Below, one piece after another: positions 1-12,784 of a stretch of 64,000 nt of DNA. The first letter of the stretch is position 1, and each line of letters opens with the position of its first letter. Both the position numbers and the translations under genes were made by a program. The notes below the pieces were generated by a model. That model made no database searches. It worked only from the letters and a program-made list of their open reading frames with translations, and was not told the DNA's origin. Origin of the DNA: Cymodocea nodosa (taxonomy: Eukaryota; Streptophyta; Magnoliopsida; Alismatales; Cymodoceaceae); the NCBI GenBank assembly GCA_036874045.1, contig CM072335.1, positions 5,972,001 through 6,036,000 on the forward strand, read 5' to 3'.

Positions 1-1505
1 AGCTTATCATATGAGAATTAAGCCATTATATCATAATTGCACTGTTATATGCTTTAATTAAAGAATCTGCTTAATTTTGGTGAATTAATGTTAATTTAAT
101 ACATTTCTGAACTGTCGGTAAGTTGCAGGCTGTGAAATCCTTAAGTATCCGAAATTGCAGCTGGGCATCAGATAGTTATACATGTAACTCTTCGAAATGT
201 TTCTTTTATTATTAAACTACTGCTGACACATGTCGAGATCTGGTAGATTTACCGGTTGTAGAATCAAGACAGTTGGAAGGAAAAATCATGATCGCATGTA
301 TCACGCAGGAATTCACTCGTCGAAGGGAGAAGAAATCATCGTCGTTGATATGAATGAAGGAAATCCAACCGACCATTCAAGCAGAAGCAGTTACCATTGA
401 AGAAATATAAAAGAAAAGAAGAAAAAGAAGTAAGGTGTATGTGTGTGTGATCGATGGGTATGACCAGTGTGTACAGAGGAGGAGCACCGAGCTTTCTGTA
501 GACAGTATCGGCAATTCTCTGAAGTACCACACCAACCATTATCACCACCAATATTATCACCACCAATATTTCCACCACCATAATCACCAACCATCGGAGG
601 TTTGTGAGGATACTTTCCTGATGTCGGGTCGATTCCGAGCCAAACACAGTGCCTGACAATCACTGTGAGGAGTGATCGCGTCGCGGGAAGGGAAGTCATT
701 TTCACCAAGTGTCGACTCATATCTCAGGAGATCGTAAAGCTTCTAGCCTTGGTTTCAGGTTGATGCTTATATGCTGAAGAGGAGATCATCTTGCAATTCT
801 GGACTCACGATTCTATAGGGAGAGGAGGTAGAATTGTAAGTGGTTTAATTTTCAATGGTGTAATTGTGTTGCATGTAGTGACAGAAGTATTTACTGTCGA
901 CTAAGATTACTTTACATTTCACCTTTCGCCCATTTCCATGTTCATATTAAAACAAAAATACCAAAAACAACTTATCAGTGTTTGTATTTTGTATTTGAAT
1001 GTTGTATTGTTTGTGTTGTATCGTAATTAATGTTATCGTTGTCAGTGTTGTGATTGTTTTATGTTAGTTTTAGTTTTACAGTTTACTAAAATTGGTTCGT
1101 TCAAAAGACTTAAAGATTTTAATGGTTATTGTTTGAATTATCTGAATGTTAGTATTGCCTAATGATAAATCTAGTGTTTACTAACATTAAAGAACTTAAT
1201 TGATGTTATTTACAATCTGTGGAACCACCCAATGGTTGGCCGAATTCCTATGTAAATAGCAGTATTAAATAGGAAATGCAGGCTCATGGAGTTAACTTAA
1301 ATCCACAAGGTTATCCATTGAGTTAGCCATAACTCAACAAACTTAGTCTGTTGAAATAACTGTAACTCAATGGAGAGCTTATTGAAAATATAATTTTGAT
1401 TGTTAACAAATGGAACAGTTCTCAATTTTTAAGCAATTTCCTGTGGGTTCGACCTGTACTTGCACACTAACACAATATACACTGTGCACTTGCAGTTAAA
1501 ATACA
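1..1505 (+). mobile_element. LTR of a Tat/Athila-like Ty3/gypsy element (copy 1, left end outside window)
   Basis: The complete form is visible in copies 2 and 3, where it begins with TG directly after a purine-rich tract (GGGACTAGCAAAA followed by GGTATGGGGAAAG), the usual polypurine tract of Tat/Athila-type elements. The 3' end contains CCTGTGGGTTCGACCTGTAC and GTGCACTTGCAGTT, both typical of the end of such LTRs just before the primer binding site. The expected TGGCGCC primer site is missing; the sequence after 1505 is AATTGGAATTAA. It is therefore an LTR end without a usable 5' internal region. A perfect 11-bp inverted repeat lies at 1315-1325 and 1363-1373. Family assignment is from remembered motifs only. 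Short reading frames here (335-720) are not considered genes. Confidence 0.5.
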
Positions 1506-1675
1506 AATTGGAATTAATATCTAATTTGTGTGAAATGTTGTTTGTTTACTTCTAAAAAAGAAAGAATATGCATAAAGATAAATTAACTAAGTAAAAACAG
1601 AAGTTAACAAATCCAAGTTTTTCTAGTGCGTTGCTAGAGATCCAAACAAGTTTTCTAGTGTCGTGCTAGCCAAGC

Positions 1676-1980
1676 AAACAAGTATCTCTTAAGTCCTTTC
1701 GGAAGGTTGTAGCTATAACCTTCCGAAAACCCCTAACTTTCAGATAGTTGTTGTCCTAACTATCTAAAGATTCACTTAAGTCCTTAACTTTTGGATACTT
1801 AGCTTCTTAACTATTTAAAGATCCACTTAAGTGTCCTTTAAGTCATTTCGGATGGTTCAACCTGTAACCTTTCGAAATCTCCTGACTTTTGGATAGTTAG
1901 TTCAAAGCCTTTCGACTATTCTATTATTTTTGGATACTTCAACCTGATAACCTTCTGAAAATATTAATCTGCCAGAGACT
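1676..1980. repeat. Cluster of short inverted repeats (copy 1)
   Basis: This stretch strings together imperfect hairpins with arms such as TTTCGGAAGGTT and AACCTTCCGAAA, or AGATAGTT and AACTATCT, separated by repeated CTTAAGTCC and CTTAAGTCATTT phrases. The same arms and the same CTTAAGTCATT phrase occur in the U3 part of the solo copia LTR at 53828-55829. It is probably a fragment of such an LTR caught in the 7.75-kb unit; no LTR ends could be defined. Confidence 0.65.
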
Positions 1981-2089
1981 TACAGTTGACAAGCTTTTGA
2001 CTGAACTTGAACATCTTGTGGCATACTCCACACCTGTACTACTTGCCCTAACATTTAGATCCTTTTATATCACACCAATCATATAATTA

Positions 2090-3201
2090 TAGAAAAATAT
2101 ATTACTTGAGTCAACATGCTTTCATGCAATTTTGTGAGTTGTTTAGAGAAGAGAGGGTAATATAAGATAGTAGAAGTATAATTATTGAAGAGAAACTAAC
2201 AATTTGTCTTGCTACAATTAGTCAAAACTAACGATATGACATTACAAGTGAGTATTTTCATCGTTCTTCTTGGACAATTAATACTTCAATAAAATAGTAA
2301 ATGCTATAATCATATTACATTGCATACTTCTAGCTAAGCCTTTATCATCAATAACAAGTAGGATTTGAAATGATCCAAATGTCTTTCCATATTTTAAAGT
2401 AATATATTCATTAAATTATGTTGTCTATTGTAATTCATTAATAGTATTTTTTATAAAATTGACATTGTTTAATTTTTTCTAATTAGAATTGCATTGGTGC
2501 TATCAATGGTACATATATTAAGGTTACAATTTTTGGAGAAAAAAATGCTAGATTCAAAAATAAGAAAGAGGAATTAATGGAAAATGTCTTAGCATCTTGC
2601 AATTTTGATATAGAAATTACTTATATTATTGCTAGATGCTACTTTTTGACCACATCTACTTAAAGTCCTACCTAGTATAACATACTTATGATGTCAATGT
2701 ATTTCTAATTTAATATTCAATTGTATTAAGTATTAAATGCTAGAAAAGTTGTGTAAGTTTTATTTGGTAGATATAGGTTTTCCAAATTACCTAGAATTTA
2801 TTTCTCCATTTTGAGATGTTCATTATCATTTATCAAAATATGATCACGATTGAGTTCCTAATAGTGTAATAGAAAATTTTAATTACAAGCATTTACAATT
2901 GAGAAATATAATAGAACATACATTTGGAGTGATTAAGCATTGATTTGTTATTTTACTAGGATATATGTTATTTCTGTTTGATACATAAGTGAAGATTATT
3001 TTAGCATATTGTTTTCTCCACAATTTCATTAGAAGAGTAGATTAAAAAGATTTACTTGAAGATCTCATAGATGAATTAATTGAAGTAAATGTTGATGACT
3101 TGCTTGATGAACCTCCTATCATTATTGTCATTATTGAAGAAGATAGTATACATTGTATTGGTAATTTGAGTGTAGAACAAAGGAAAAGAGTAGTTGATTA
3201 A
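2090..3201 (+). pseudogene. PIF/Harbinger transposase pseudogene (copy 1)
   Basis: Translation in shifting frames gives the two conserved blocks of plant PIF/Harbinger (HARBI1-like, DDE_4) transposases. At 2090-2292 there is an N-terminal block with FCELFREEGVI and IIIEEKLTICLATI, close to the family's helix-turn-helix region. After an apparent intron ending in AATTAG at 2486, the catalytic block begins with NCIGAINGTYI, where the family normally has a GAIDGT motif, so the first catalytic aspartate is replaced by asparagine. It continues with YLVDIGFPN, RNIIERTFGVIKH and a terminal CFLHNFIRR. Many in-frame stops (for example after TTST and KDH) show it is dead. Terminal inverted repeats were not identified. 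The family call is solid, the exon limits are approximate. Confidence 0.8.
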
Positions 3202-3639
3202 TTATGTAAACAAATTATATACTTTATGTAGGAAAGAAATAATATGTAGTATGTAATATTTTTGTTAAAAATGACTTGTAATGAACCATACTTGTGATTT
3301 GAATTACATATAAGTTATTTCACATATTACATTTATATTTAATGAAATGTTAATATATACTATATTATTTAAAATATTACTTTTTAAGTTGATAGTAATT
3401 TTTTTAATTTATTTTCCTAATTTATTATTTAATCTTTTAAAAATTATTAAAATTTTAATTTACTATCATTTCCTACAACTACACAAACACCCCATTTTTA
3501 AATTTCTCATCATTTCTTCTAGTGCATAAATAATACTATATTTTCTTTTACATCCTACCATCTTAATTTTCCACTATTTCCACCATTTTCTATTGTTTCA
3601 TTTCTTGACGAGAATTATTCATAAATGGGTACTTGATGT
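3202..3639. other. AT-rich unit filler between transposase and gypsy relics
   Basis: Very AT-rich sequence holding one 60-codon chance reading frame of low complexity (Leu, Ile and Phe rich). The right part (CACAAACACCCCATTTT near 3483) could be the degraded end of the Harbinger element, but I could not pair it with a left end. The same stretch recurs at 10950-11387 and 18697-19134. Confidence 0.4.
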
Positions 3640-5036
3640 TCCACACCCCACTTTTAGCAACAATCCTTTTTCAATAGATCTATTAATAAAGTAATAATTT
3701 TCAAGTACCCCTTTATGAATTTATAATAATAGTTGGACAACTTAAGAAAAGAATGAAATTCTATCACTTTCTTAGGAATTGCCTACTTTTGTATCACTAG
3801 CAACTTCTTTGAGTCCATCCACACTTTGCCCTATCCAATAATGTGTTCTAAGAAAGATACTTCTTGCTTAACAAAGGAACACTTCTCAACCTTCAAATAG
3901 AGCTAATGTTCCTTCAACTTTAACAATACAAGACCCAAATGCCTTAGATGATTGTGTAATGTATCACTATACACTATAATGTTATCAAGTATACAGCTAC
4001 AAACATATCAATGTAATCTAAAAATACATTGTTTATCAAATTACATAATGTTGCTAAGACATTTGTCAACTTATATAGCATTACAAGTTACTTTTAAGAT
4101 CTATATCTTGTTACACTAGTAGTTTTTGAAACATCATTTTCATTCACATGAACTTAGTAAGAATTAGAATGCAAATCCAACTTTGAAAAGAACTTTGCTT
4201 TACTAAGACAATTAAACAAGTCTTTCACATATGGCACAAGATACTTGTTTTTAATTGTGACCCTTTTTAATGCATGATAGATTAGGCATATTTATAAGGA
4301 TCTATCTTGCTTCTTCTAAAACAATACTAAGGTACCATAGGGAGTTTTATTAGAATACAATAGTCAAAAAATCTACTAATTCAAACAACTACTTTTGTAG
4401 TTCCTATAGATGAGTTGGTGGCATTCAATATAGGACTTGGGTAGGGGAAATTGCACTTGGTAGCAACTTGATCACACGAACAATATCTCATCTTAGAGGC
4501 AACTTCTTCGAAAGTTTCAAAAAAATGTTAGAAAATTTCTTAAAAAAAACATTGGCTTTCTCCTCCTCCTTATCAAGATCGTCAAGCATTGACATGTAGG
4601 TCTTCTCCCTTTTTATAACCTATCTTGAACTTCCATTGTTGTGATCAGTCAAAGTGGCTCCTCTCACTCAATTTCTTGTACAAAGTACGATTGATTTCTA
4701 CCAGTAATTAAAATTCCTCCCAAATAATGTATGATAGATACTTTAGTAGTGAAAAGAAAATCTATCTCTAGAATGACAAGGACAACATCCCTATCTAATT
4801 CCCAACCTAGAATTGTATTTGCATTGTACCTTTGATTTAAGTCGAGGTTGAGTTTATCACCTTTACTCAAGAGGCATCTTGATGTAATCCTAACCCTAAT
4901 TTCATCATTGTCTTCTCACAAATATAATTATGAGTTGCTTTGCTGTCAACTATAGCTTACATCGCATGACCATTCACTAACATGTTCACATAGACCAAAT
5001 CACTATACAAGGAATCTTTTCCAAAAAAATTAAGAA
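3640..5036 (-). pseudogene. Ty3/gypsy pol relic, protease and reverse transcriptase (copy 1)
   Basis: On the minus strand, from high to low coordinates, the conceptual translation gives DLVYVNMLVNGHAM (start of a plant gypsy aspartic protease), an IVDSKATHNYI block where the family has VDTGATHNF, then ELDRDVVLVILEIDFL and YLGGILITG typical of the protease C-terminus. Further down come LHNHLRHLGLVLLKLKEH, VEKCSFVKQEVSFL and [11 protein letters not shown], characteristic of gypsy reverse transcriptase and its junction to RNase H. The YLDD box is broken by a frameshift and an Asp-to-Asn change near 3990. The protease active site reads DSKA instead of DTGA. Many stops and frameshifts are present. 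It ends sharply at 5036 against the F-box-like relic. Confidence 0.75.
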
Positions 5037-5857
5037 ATCCTATTACAAGAGAAGAATGGAATATAGGAAGACCTAATAGATATGAAGTACCAATTGAAAA
5101 TTGTGGGTCGGCTTTAATATTTTCTGATAAAAATTCAACCATTCCTGAAAAATTATATTATTGGAGACTTACAGGAAAATGGGATGAAGATTTATGCTTG
5201 AGTATGTATAATTTTATAAATAGATCTTGAACTTAAAACGTGTATAATTTTATAAATAGATCTTGGACTGAAAACACTATGATATATCTAGGACAGAAAT
5301 CATTAATTAATAGCATGCATGTCATACTTGATGGATATGTATATCTGGTCACAGATATATCAGTTGCATTTAGATCAGATTTATACATAGTAAGCATAGA
5401 CTATTATGATGAATATATAAAAATATTACCTATACCAAGTGAAATAGCTAAACCACCATCTGCAAAATATGATAAAATTCAAATAGGGATGTGGTATAAT
5501 GAATATGATGATCCTACCTTATGTCTAATAAGATGGTGGGATGAATTGATGAAATTTCAAATATGGATTATGAAAGACATAAATGAATGGAAGTGGGAAG
5601 AGGAATATATTGAAATAGATGTAGAAATAGAAACTGCTACATTACCTTGGAACCGAAAAGGATCCCTTTCTGCATTTCATATCATTAATGGTAATACACT
5701 TGTATTTGGAATTTATAATATATTACATGTTTACAAATTAAGAAGGAACAAGAACTACATTAAAACAGAATTAATAGCAAGAAGAATTACGCTTAAAAAG
5801 TTTGTTTGGATTGACACGTTTATTCCATTTGTTTCTACTTTTCAATCATGTTCTTAA
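5037..5857 (+). pseudogene. F-box-associated domain protein, 3' fragment (copy 1)
   Basis: The plus-strand translation starts at once with NPITREEWNIGRP, resembling the NPxTRE phrase that opens the F-box-associated (FBA) region of plant F-box proteins. It continues with a YYWRLTGKW block, a YLVTD block and an RWWDELMKFQIWIM segment typical of FBA repeats, ending at the stop at 5855-5857. FBA regions bind the substrate of SCF ubiquitin ligases in intact proteins. The N-terminal F-box is absent: the fragment begins exactly at the 7.75-kb unit junction. A 36-bp tandem duplication (5205-5240 and 5241-5276) keeps the frame, but its first copy has TGA where the second has TGG, and also TAA. The longest open stretch (5240-5857, 205 codons) opens at GTG; the first in-frame ATG is 5279. 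I call it a pseudogene. Confidence 0.7.
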
Positions 5858-7687
5858 GCTGTGATTTTGTGTATCTAATATTGTGTGTATTCTGCATTTA
5901 TTTTATTTTTTTTTAAAAAAAAAGGAAAAAAGAAACAAATTTAGTTTTAGTTTATTTTAAAAAAGAAAAAAAAATTATCAATCCAGTTTATTGGTATCTG
6001 TTCTAGGAAACCAATTGGCTTGCTTGTAAGCCACTAGAGGCATAGGAGCCTAGGTTCCACATAAGACAATGATTTATAAATATCTGTTAAACGTTATTTT
6101 GTTTTATATTCTACTTTTATCTGTAAATGAAAAGTTTTTTAGAATCAAAAATTGGAATATGTAAAAGGAGATACAAACGAAACAAGGTATGTAACTGATT
6201 ACTTATCCTGAATTTAGATTTAAACCCATTCGTTGAGTTAGGTGCTAAATCAACGAAACTATATTCATGCCTGCTTCAATTACCGTATTTATTGTCAAAT
6301 CCTTTACATTGAGGACAATGCAAAATGTAGGTATGGGGGGGAGGTAATTAAAGTAATAGCCATGTAAGTTTGTTAATTAAAGGAAGCAAAAGTTCTATAT
6401 GTAAGTTTGTTAATTAAAGGAAGAAAAAGTTCTATATGTGGAAAGTGAAAAATTTTGAACAAGAATTTGCTATAACTATCCAATAGTTGAAATTGTGAAA
6501 TTTTTTTAAGGACTGTAACTACTTGAATGTTATATTTATAATCTTATATAAGATGCTACAAATTTTACTATTCATACAAATCTAAATATAGTATCTTATG
6601 TTTTTGCTGAAATTTATGATTTTAACAGTTTCATGATTTTAAAATGAAATCAGAATGCTTAATTGAAAATCAGTAAATTATCTGAAGTCCTGAAGGAGCT
6701 GGTATGTAAATTCTAGATTAAATGAAATACATATGATTAAAGATACATTTAATTTGACTGATTAAACTTGTAGAATGATTTATGTGTAGATCTTATTAAA
6801 CTACAGAAAAAGTATGAGCTTATTGTTATGGATTCATATTATCAGTAAATGATAGAAGCAGGACTATATGAGATTGGTGTTTTATTGCATCTGTATTAAT
6901 AAAATACGTACATATACAGTATGTGATTAATGTTTTGTTTTGTTTTTGTATTTTGATTAAAAAAAAAAAACTTTGAGAGTTTATTGACTTGTTTGATCAC
7001 GAGCTTTTTGTACTTGAGCAGATAGGTATGTAAGGATTGTTGACCTGAAAAAGGACTCTTGAAATCTGGCAACCTAAGATCCTAATCAGATCAAGGATTG
7101 TTGACTGAAAGCTCGTTACATGGGTACATTAGAAAGCTCCCATATGATTCAAGCTTGTCAAATTAACTTTTAAAGTACAAAAGAAAAAAATATATATATA
7201 TACATATACTGTTCTAAAAAGATACAAGTGTTTTGTTAAATACAGATATCTTATGAATCGAGTATATTTTCTGTTATCTAAAATTGCTGAAATATGAATC
7301 TAGAATTGACTTTTGAAGTTGTTTAATGGAGATACAATTTTTTATTCTACTTGTCTTAATCAGATTGAATTGGATTGTACTTTGATTCGTATGTTGTTGA
7401 AATTTCTTCTAGAAATCTTATTGGAAAATTCAGGATGACAATTGATGAAAAGAAGAACAAACGATAATATAGTTAATACCTATGTGATGATGATATACTT
7501 TGTATGTAAATTGCATATATTTTAAGTATATTTGCAGGTTGATTGCTGAAACATATAGAATAACTATATACTAGTTCGTATGCTGAACAGAAGAAAAAAA
7601 GGGAGAATTAATTCTAGCACTTTTTGAATGACCATTAATGAGATCTTAGTTTGCTAAGGGACTAGCAAAATTTAGGTATGGGGAAAG
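5858..7687. other. Non-coding remainder of the unit ending in a polypurine tract
   Basis: No gene seen. A 37-bp direct repeat starts at 6363 and 6400. A GAGGACAATGCAAAATG phrase followed by GGTATGGGGGGGAGG lies near 6313-6346; this phrase is common near polypurine tracts of plant gypsy elements. A second tract (GGTATGGGGAAAG) ends at 7687, immediately before the LTR. The stretch may be the 3' untranslated part of the Tat/Athila-like element. Confidence 0.45.
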
Positions 7688-9253
7688 TGTTTAGAATGAA
7701 AAAGTGCATATTATTAATGGTTAAATGATGGTTAATTGCATAATATTTAGCTTATCATATGAGAATTAAGCCATTATATCATAATTGCACTGTTATATGC
7801 TTTAATTAAAGAATCTGCTTAATTTTGGTGAATTAATGTTAATTTAATACATTTCTGAACTGTCGGTAAGTTGCAGGCTGTGAAATCCTTAAGTATCCGA
7901 AATTGCAGCTGGGCATCAGATAGTTATACATGTAACTCTTCGAAATGTTTCTTTTATTATTAAACTACTGCTGACACATGTCGAGATCTGGTAGATTTAC
8001 CGGTTGTAGAATCAAGACAGTTGGAAGGAAAAATCATGATCGCATGTATCACGCAGGAATTCACTCGTCGAAGGGAGAAGAAATCATCGTCGTTGATATG
8101 AATGAAGGAAATCCAACCGACCATTCAAGCAGAAGCAGTTACCATTGAAGAAATATAAAAGAAAAGAAGAAAAAGAAGTAAGGTGTATGTGTGTGTGATC
8201 GATGGGTATGACCAGTGTGTACAGAGGAGGAGCACCGAGCTTTCTGTAGACAGTATCGGCAATTCTCTGAAGTACCACACCAACCATTATCACCACCAAT
8301 ATTATCACCACCAATATTTCCACCACCATAATCACCAACCATCGGAGGTTTGTGAGGATACTTTCCTGATGTCGGGTCGATTCCGAGCCAAACACAGTGC
8401 CTGACAATCACTGTGAGGAGTGATCGCGTCGCGGGAAGGGAAGTCATTTTCACCAAGTGTCGACTCATATCTCAGGAGATCGTAAAGCTTCTAGCCTTGG
8501 TTTCAGGTTGATGCCTATATGCTGAAGAGGAGATCATCTTGCAATTCTGGACTCACGATTCTATAGGGAGAGGAGGTAGAATTGTAAGTGGTTTAATTTT
8601 CAATGGTGTAATTGTGTTGCATGTAGTGACAGAAGTATTTACTATCGACTAAGATTACTTTACATTTCACCTTTCGCCCATTTCCATGTTCATATTAAAA
8701 CAAAAATACCAAAAACAACTTATCAGTGTTTGTATTTTGTATTTGAATGTTGTATTGTTTGTGTTGTATCGTAATTAATGTTATCGTTGTCAGTGTTGTG
8801 ATTGTTTTATGTTAGTTTTAGTTTTACAGTTTACTAAAATTGGTTCGTTCAAAAGACTTAAAGATTTTAATGGTTATTGTTTGAATTATCTGAATGTTAG
8901 TATTGCCTAATGATAAATCTAGTGTTTACTAACATTAAAGAACTTAATTGATGTTATTTACAATCTGTGGAACCACCCAATGGTTGGCCGAATTCCTATG
9001 TAAATAGCAGTATTAAATAGGAAATGCAGGCTCATGGAGTTAACTTAAATCCACAAGGTTATCCATTGAGTTAGCCATAACTCAACAAACTTAGTCTGTT
9101 GAAATAACTGTAACTCAATGGAGAGCTTATTGAAAATATAATTTTGATTGTTAACAAATGGAACAGTTCTCAATTTTTAAGCAATTTCCTGTGGGTTCGA
9201 CCTGTACTTGCACACTAACACAATATACACTGTGCACTTGCAGTTAAAATACA
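7688..9253 (+). mobile_element. Tat/Athila-like LTR (copy 2, complete)
   Basis: This is the complete version of the LTR described at 1-1505. The start is set by the polypurine-type tract at about 7660-7687 followed by TG, and the end by the GTGCACTTGCAG motif. Length is about 1566 bp. Confidence 0.5.
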
Positions 9254-9423
9254 AATTGGAATTAATATCTAATTTGTGTGAAATGTTGTTTGTTTACTTC
9301 TAAAAAAGAAAGAATATGCATAAAGATAAATTAACTAAGTAAAAACAGAAGTTAACAAATCCAAGTTTTTCTAGTGCGTTGCTAGAGATCCAAACAAGTT
9401 TTCTAGTGTCGTGCTAGCCAAGC

Positions 9424-9728
9424 AAACAAGTATCTCTTAAGTCCTTTCGGAAGGTTGTAGCTATAACCTTCCGAAAACCCCTAACTTTCAGATAGTTGTT
9501 GTCCTAACTATCTAAAGATTCACTTAAGTCCTTAACTTTTGGATACTTAGCTTCTTAACTATTTAAAGATCCACTTAAGTGTCCTTTAAGTCATTTCGGA
9601 TGGTTCAACCTGTAACCTTTCGAAATCTCCTGACTTTTGGATAGTTAGTTCAAAGCCTTTCGACTATTCTATTATTTTTGGATACTTCAACCTGATAACC
9701 TTCTGAAAATATTAATCTGCCAGAGACT
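9424..9728. repeat. Cluster of short inverted repeats (copy 2)
   Basis: Copy of the cluster at 1676-1980 within the second 7.75-kb unit; I saw no differences. Confidence 0.65.
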
Positions 9729-9837
9729 TACAGTTGACAAGCTTTTGACTGAACTTGAACATCTTGTGGCATACTCCACACCTGTACTACTTGCCCTAAC
9801 ATTTAGATCCTTTTATATCACACCAATCATATAATTA

Positions 9838-10949
9838 TAGAAAAATATATTACTTGAGTCAACATGCTTTCATGCAATTTTGTGAGTTGTTTAGAGAAGA
9901 GAGGGTAATATAAGATAGTAGAAGTATAATTATTGAAGAGAAACTAACAATTTGTCTTGCTACAATTAGTCAAAACTAACGATATGACATTACAAGTGAG
10001 TATTTTCATCGTTCTTCTTGGACAATTAATACTTCAATAAAATAGTAAATGCTATAATCATATTACATTGCATACTTCTAGCTAAGCCTTTATCATCAAT
10101 AACAAGTAGGATTTGAAATGATCCAAATGTCTTTCCATATTTTAAAGTAATATATTCATTAAATTATGTTGTCTATTGTAATTCATTAATAGTATTTTTT
10201 ATAAAATTGACATTGTTTAATTTTTTCTAATTAGAATTGCATTGGTGCTATCAATGGTACATATATTAAGGTTACAATTTTTGGAGAAAAAAATGCTAGA
10301 TTCAAAAATAAGAAAGAGGAATTAATGGAAAATGTCTTAGCATCTTGCAATTTTGATATAGAAATTACTTATATTATTGCTAGATGCTACTTTTTGACCA
10401 CATCTACTTAAAGTCCTACCTAGTATAACATACTTATGATGTCAATGTATTTCTAATTTAATATTCAATTGTATTAAGTATTAAATGCTAGAAAAGTTGT
10501 GTAAGTTTTATTTGGTAGATATAGGTTTTCCAAATTACCTAGAATTTATTTCTCCATTTTGAGATGTTCATTATCATTTATCAAAATATGATCACGATTG
10601 AGTTCCTAATAGTGTAATAGAAAATTTTAATTACAAGCATTTACAATTGAGAAATATAATAGAACATACATTTGGAGTGATTAAGCATTGATTTGTTATT
10701 TTACTAGGATATATGTTATTTCTGTTTGATACATAAGTGAAGATTATTTTAGCATATTGTTTTCTCCACAATTTCATTAGAAGAGTAGATTAAAAAGATT
10801 TACTTGAAGATCTCATAGATGAATTAATTGAAGTAAATGTTGATGACTTGCTTGATGAACCTCCTATCATTATTGTCATTATTGAAGAAGATAGTATACA
10901 TTGTATTGGTAATTTGAGTGTAGAACAAAGGAAAAGAGTAGTTGATTAA
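9838..10949 (+). pseudogene. PIF/Harbinger transposase pseudogene (copy 2)
   Basis: Second tandem copy of the relic at 2090-3201, with the same stops and the same GAINGT replacement. Identical damage shows that it died before the 7.75-kb unit was amplified. Confidence 0.8.
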
Positions 10950-11387
10950 TTATGTAAACAAATTATATACTTTATGTAGGAAAGAAATAATATGTAGTAT
11001 GTAATATTTTTGTTAAAAATGACTTGTAATGAACCATACTTGTGATTTGAATTACATATAAGTTATTTCACATATTACATTTATATTTAATGAAATGTTA
11101 ATATATACTATATTATTTAAAATATTACTTTTTAAGTTGATAGTAATTTTTTTAATTTATTTTCCTAATTTATTATTTAATCTTTTAAAAATTATTAAAA
11201 TTTTAATTTACTATCATTTCCTACAACTACACAAACACCCCATTTTTAAATTTCTCATCATTTCTTCTAGTGCATAAATAATACTATATTTTCTTTTACA
11301 TCCTACCATCTTAATTTTCCACTATTTCCACCATTTTCTATTGTTTCATTTCTTGACGAGAATTATTCATAAATGGGTACTTGATGT

Positions 11388-12784
11388 TCCACACCCCACT
11401 TTTAGCAACAATCCTTTTTCAATAGATCTATTAATAAAGTAATAATTTTCAAGTACCCCTTTATGAATTTATAATAATAGTTGGACAACTTAAGAAAAGA
11501 ATGAAATTCTATCACTTTCTTAGGAATTGCCTACTTTTGTATCACTAGCAACTTCTTTGAGTCCATCCACACTTTGCCCTATCCAATAATGTGTTCTAAG
11601 AAAGATACTTCTTGCTTAACAAAGGAACACTTCTCAACCTTCAAATAGAGCTAATGTTCCTTCAACTTTAACAATACAAGACCCAAATGCCTTAGATGAT
11701 TGTGTAATGTATCACTATACACTATAATGTTATCAAGTATACAGCTACAAACATATCAATGTAATCTAAAAATACATTGTTTATCAAATTACATAATGTT
11801 GCTAAGACATTTGTCAACTTATATAGCATTACAAGTTACTTTTAAGATCTATATCTTGTTACACTAGTAGTTTTTGAAACATCATTTTCATTCACATGAA
11901 CTTAGTAAGAATTAGAATGCAAATCCAACTTTGAAAAGAACTTTGCTTTACTAAGACAATTAAACAAGTCTTTCACATATGGCACAAGATACTTGTTTTT
12001 AATTGTGACCCTTTTTAATGCATGATAGATTAGGCATATTTATAAGGATCTATCTTGCTTCTTCTAAAACAATACTAAGGTACCATAGGGAGTTTTATTA
12101 GAATACAATAGTCAAAAAATCTACTAATTCAAACAACTACTTTTGTAGTTCCTATAGATGAGTTGGTGGCATTCAATATAGGACTTGGGTAGGGGAAATT
12201 GCACTTGGTAGCAACTTGATCACACGAACAATATCTCATCTTAGAGGCAACTTCTTCGAAAGTTTCAAAAAAATGTTAGAAAATTTCTTAAAAAAAACAT
12301 TGGCTTTCTCCTCCTCCTTATCAAGATCGTCAAGCATTGACATGTAGGTCTTCTCCCTTTTTATAACCTATCTTGAACTTCCATTGTTGTGATCAGTCAA
12401 AGTGGCTCCTCTCACTCAATTTCTTGTACAAAGTACGATTGATTTCTACCAGTAATTAAAATTCCTCCCAAATAATGTATGATAGATACTTTAGTAGTGA
12501 AAAGAAAATCTATCTCTAGAATGACAAGGACAACATCCCTATCTAATTCCCAACCTAGAATTGTATTTGCATTGTACCTTTGATTTAAGTCGAGGTTGAG
12601 TTTATCACCTTTACTCAAGAGGCATCTTGATGTAATCCTAACCCTAATTTCATCATTGTCTTCTCACAAATATAATTATGAGTTGCTTTGCTGTCAACTA
12701 TAGCTTACATCGCATGACCATTCACTAACATGTTCACATAGACCAAATCACTATACAAGGAATCTTTTCCAAAAAAATTAAGAA
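11388..12784 (-). pseudogene. Ty3/gypsy pol relic (copy 2)
   Basis: Second tandem copy of the relic at 3640-5036, with the same broken motifs and the same abrupt join to the F-box-like relic. Confidence 0.75.

Noticed and set aside
336..720. Overlapping open frames on both strands (about 107, 109 and 73 codons), repeated in each unit
   Set aside because: They lie inside the LTR, arise from a CACCAC/ATTATC simple-sequence stretch, overlap in three frames and have no recognisable motif.
3347..3529. 60-codon frame rich in Leu, Ile and Phe, in every unit
   Set aside because: Low-complexity translation of AT-rich DNA; no start context, no homology style.
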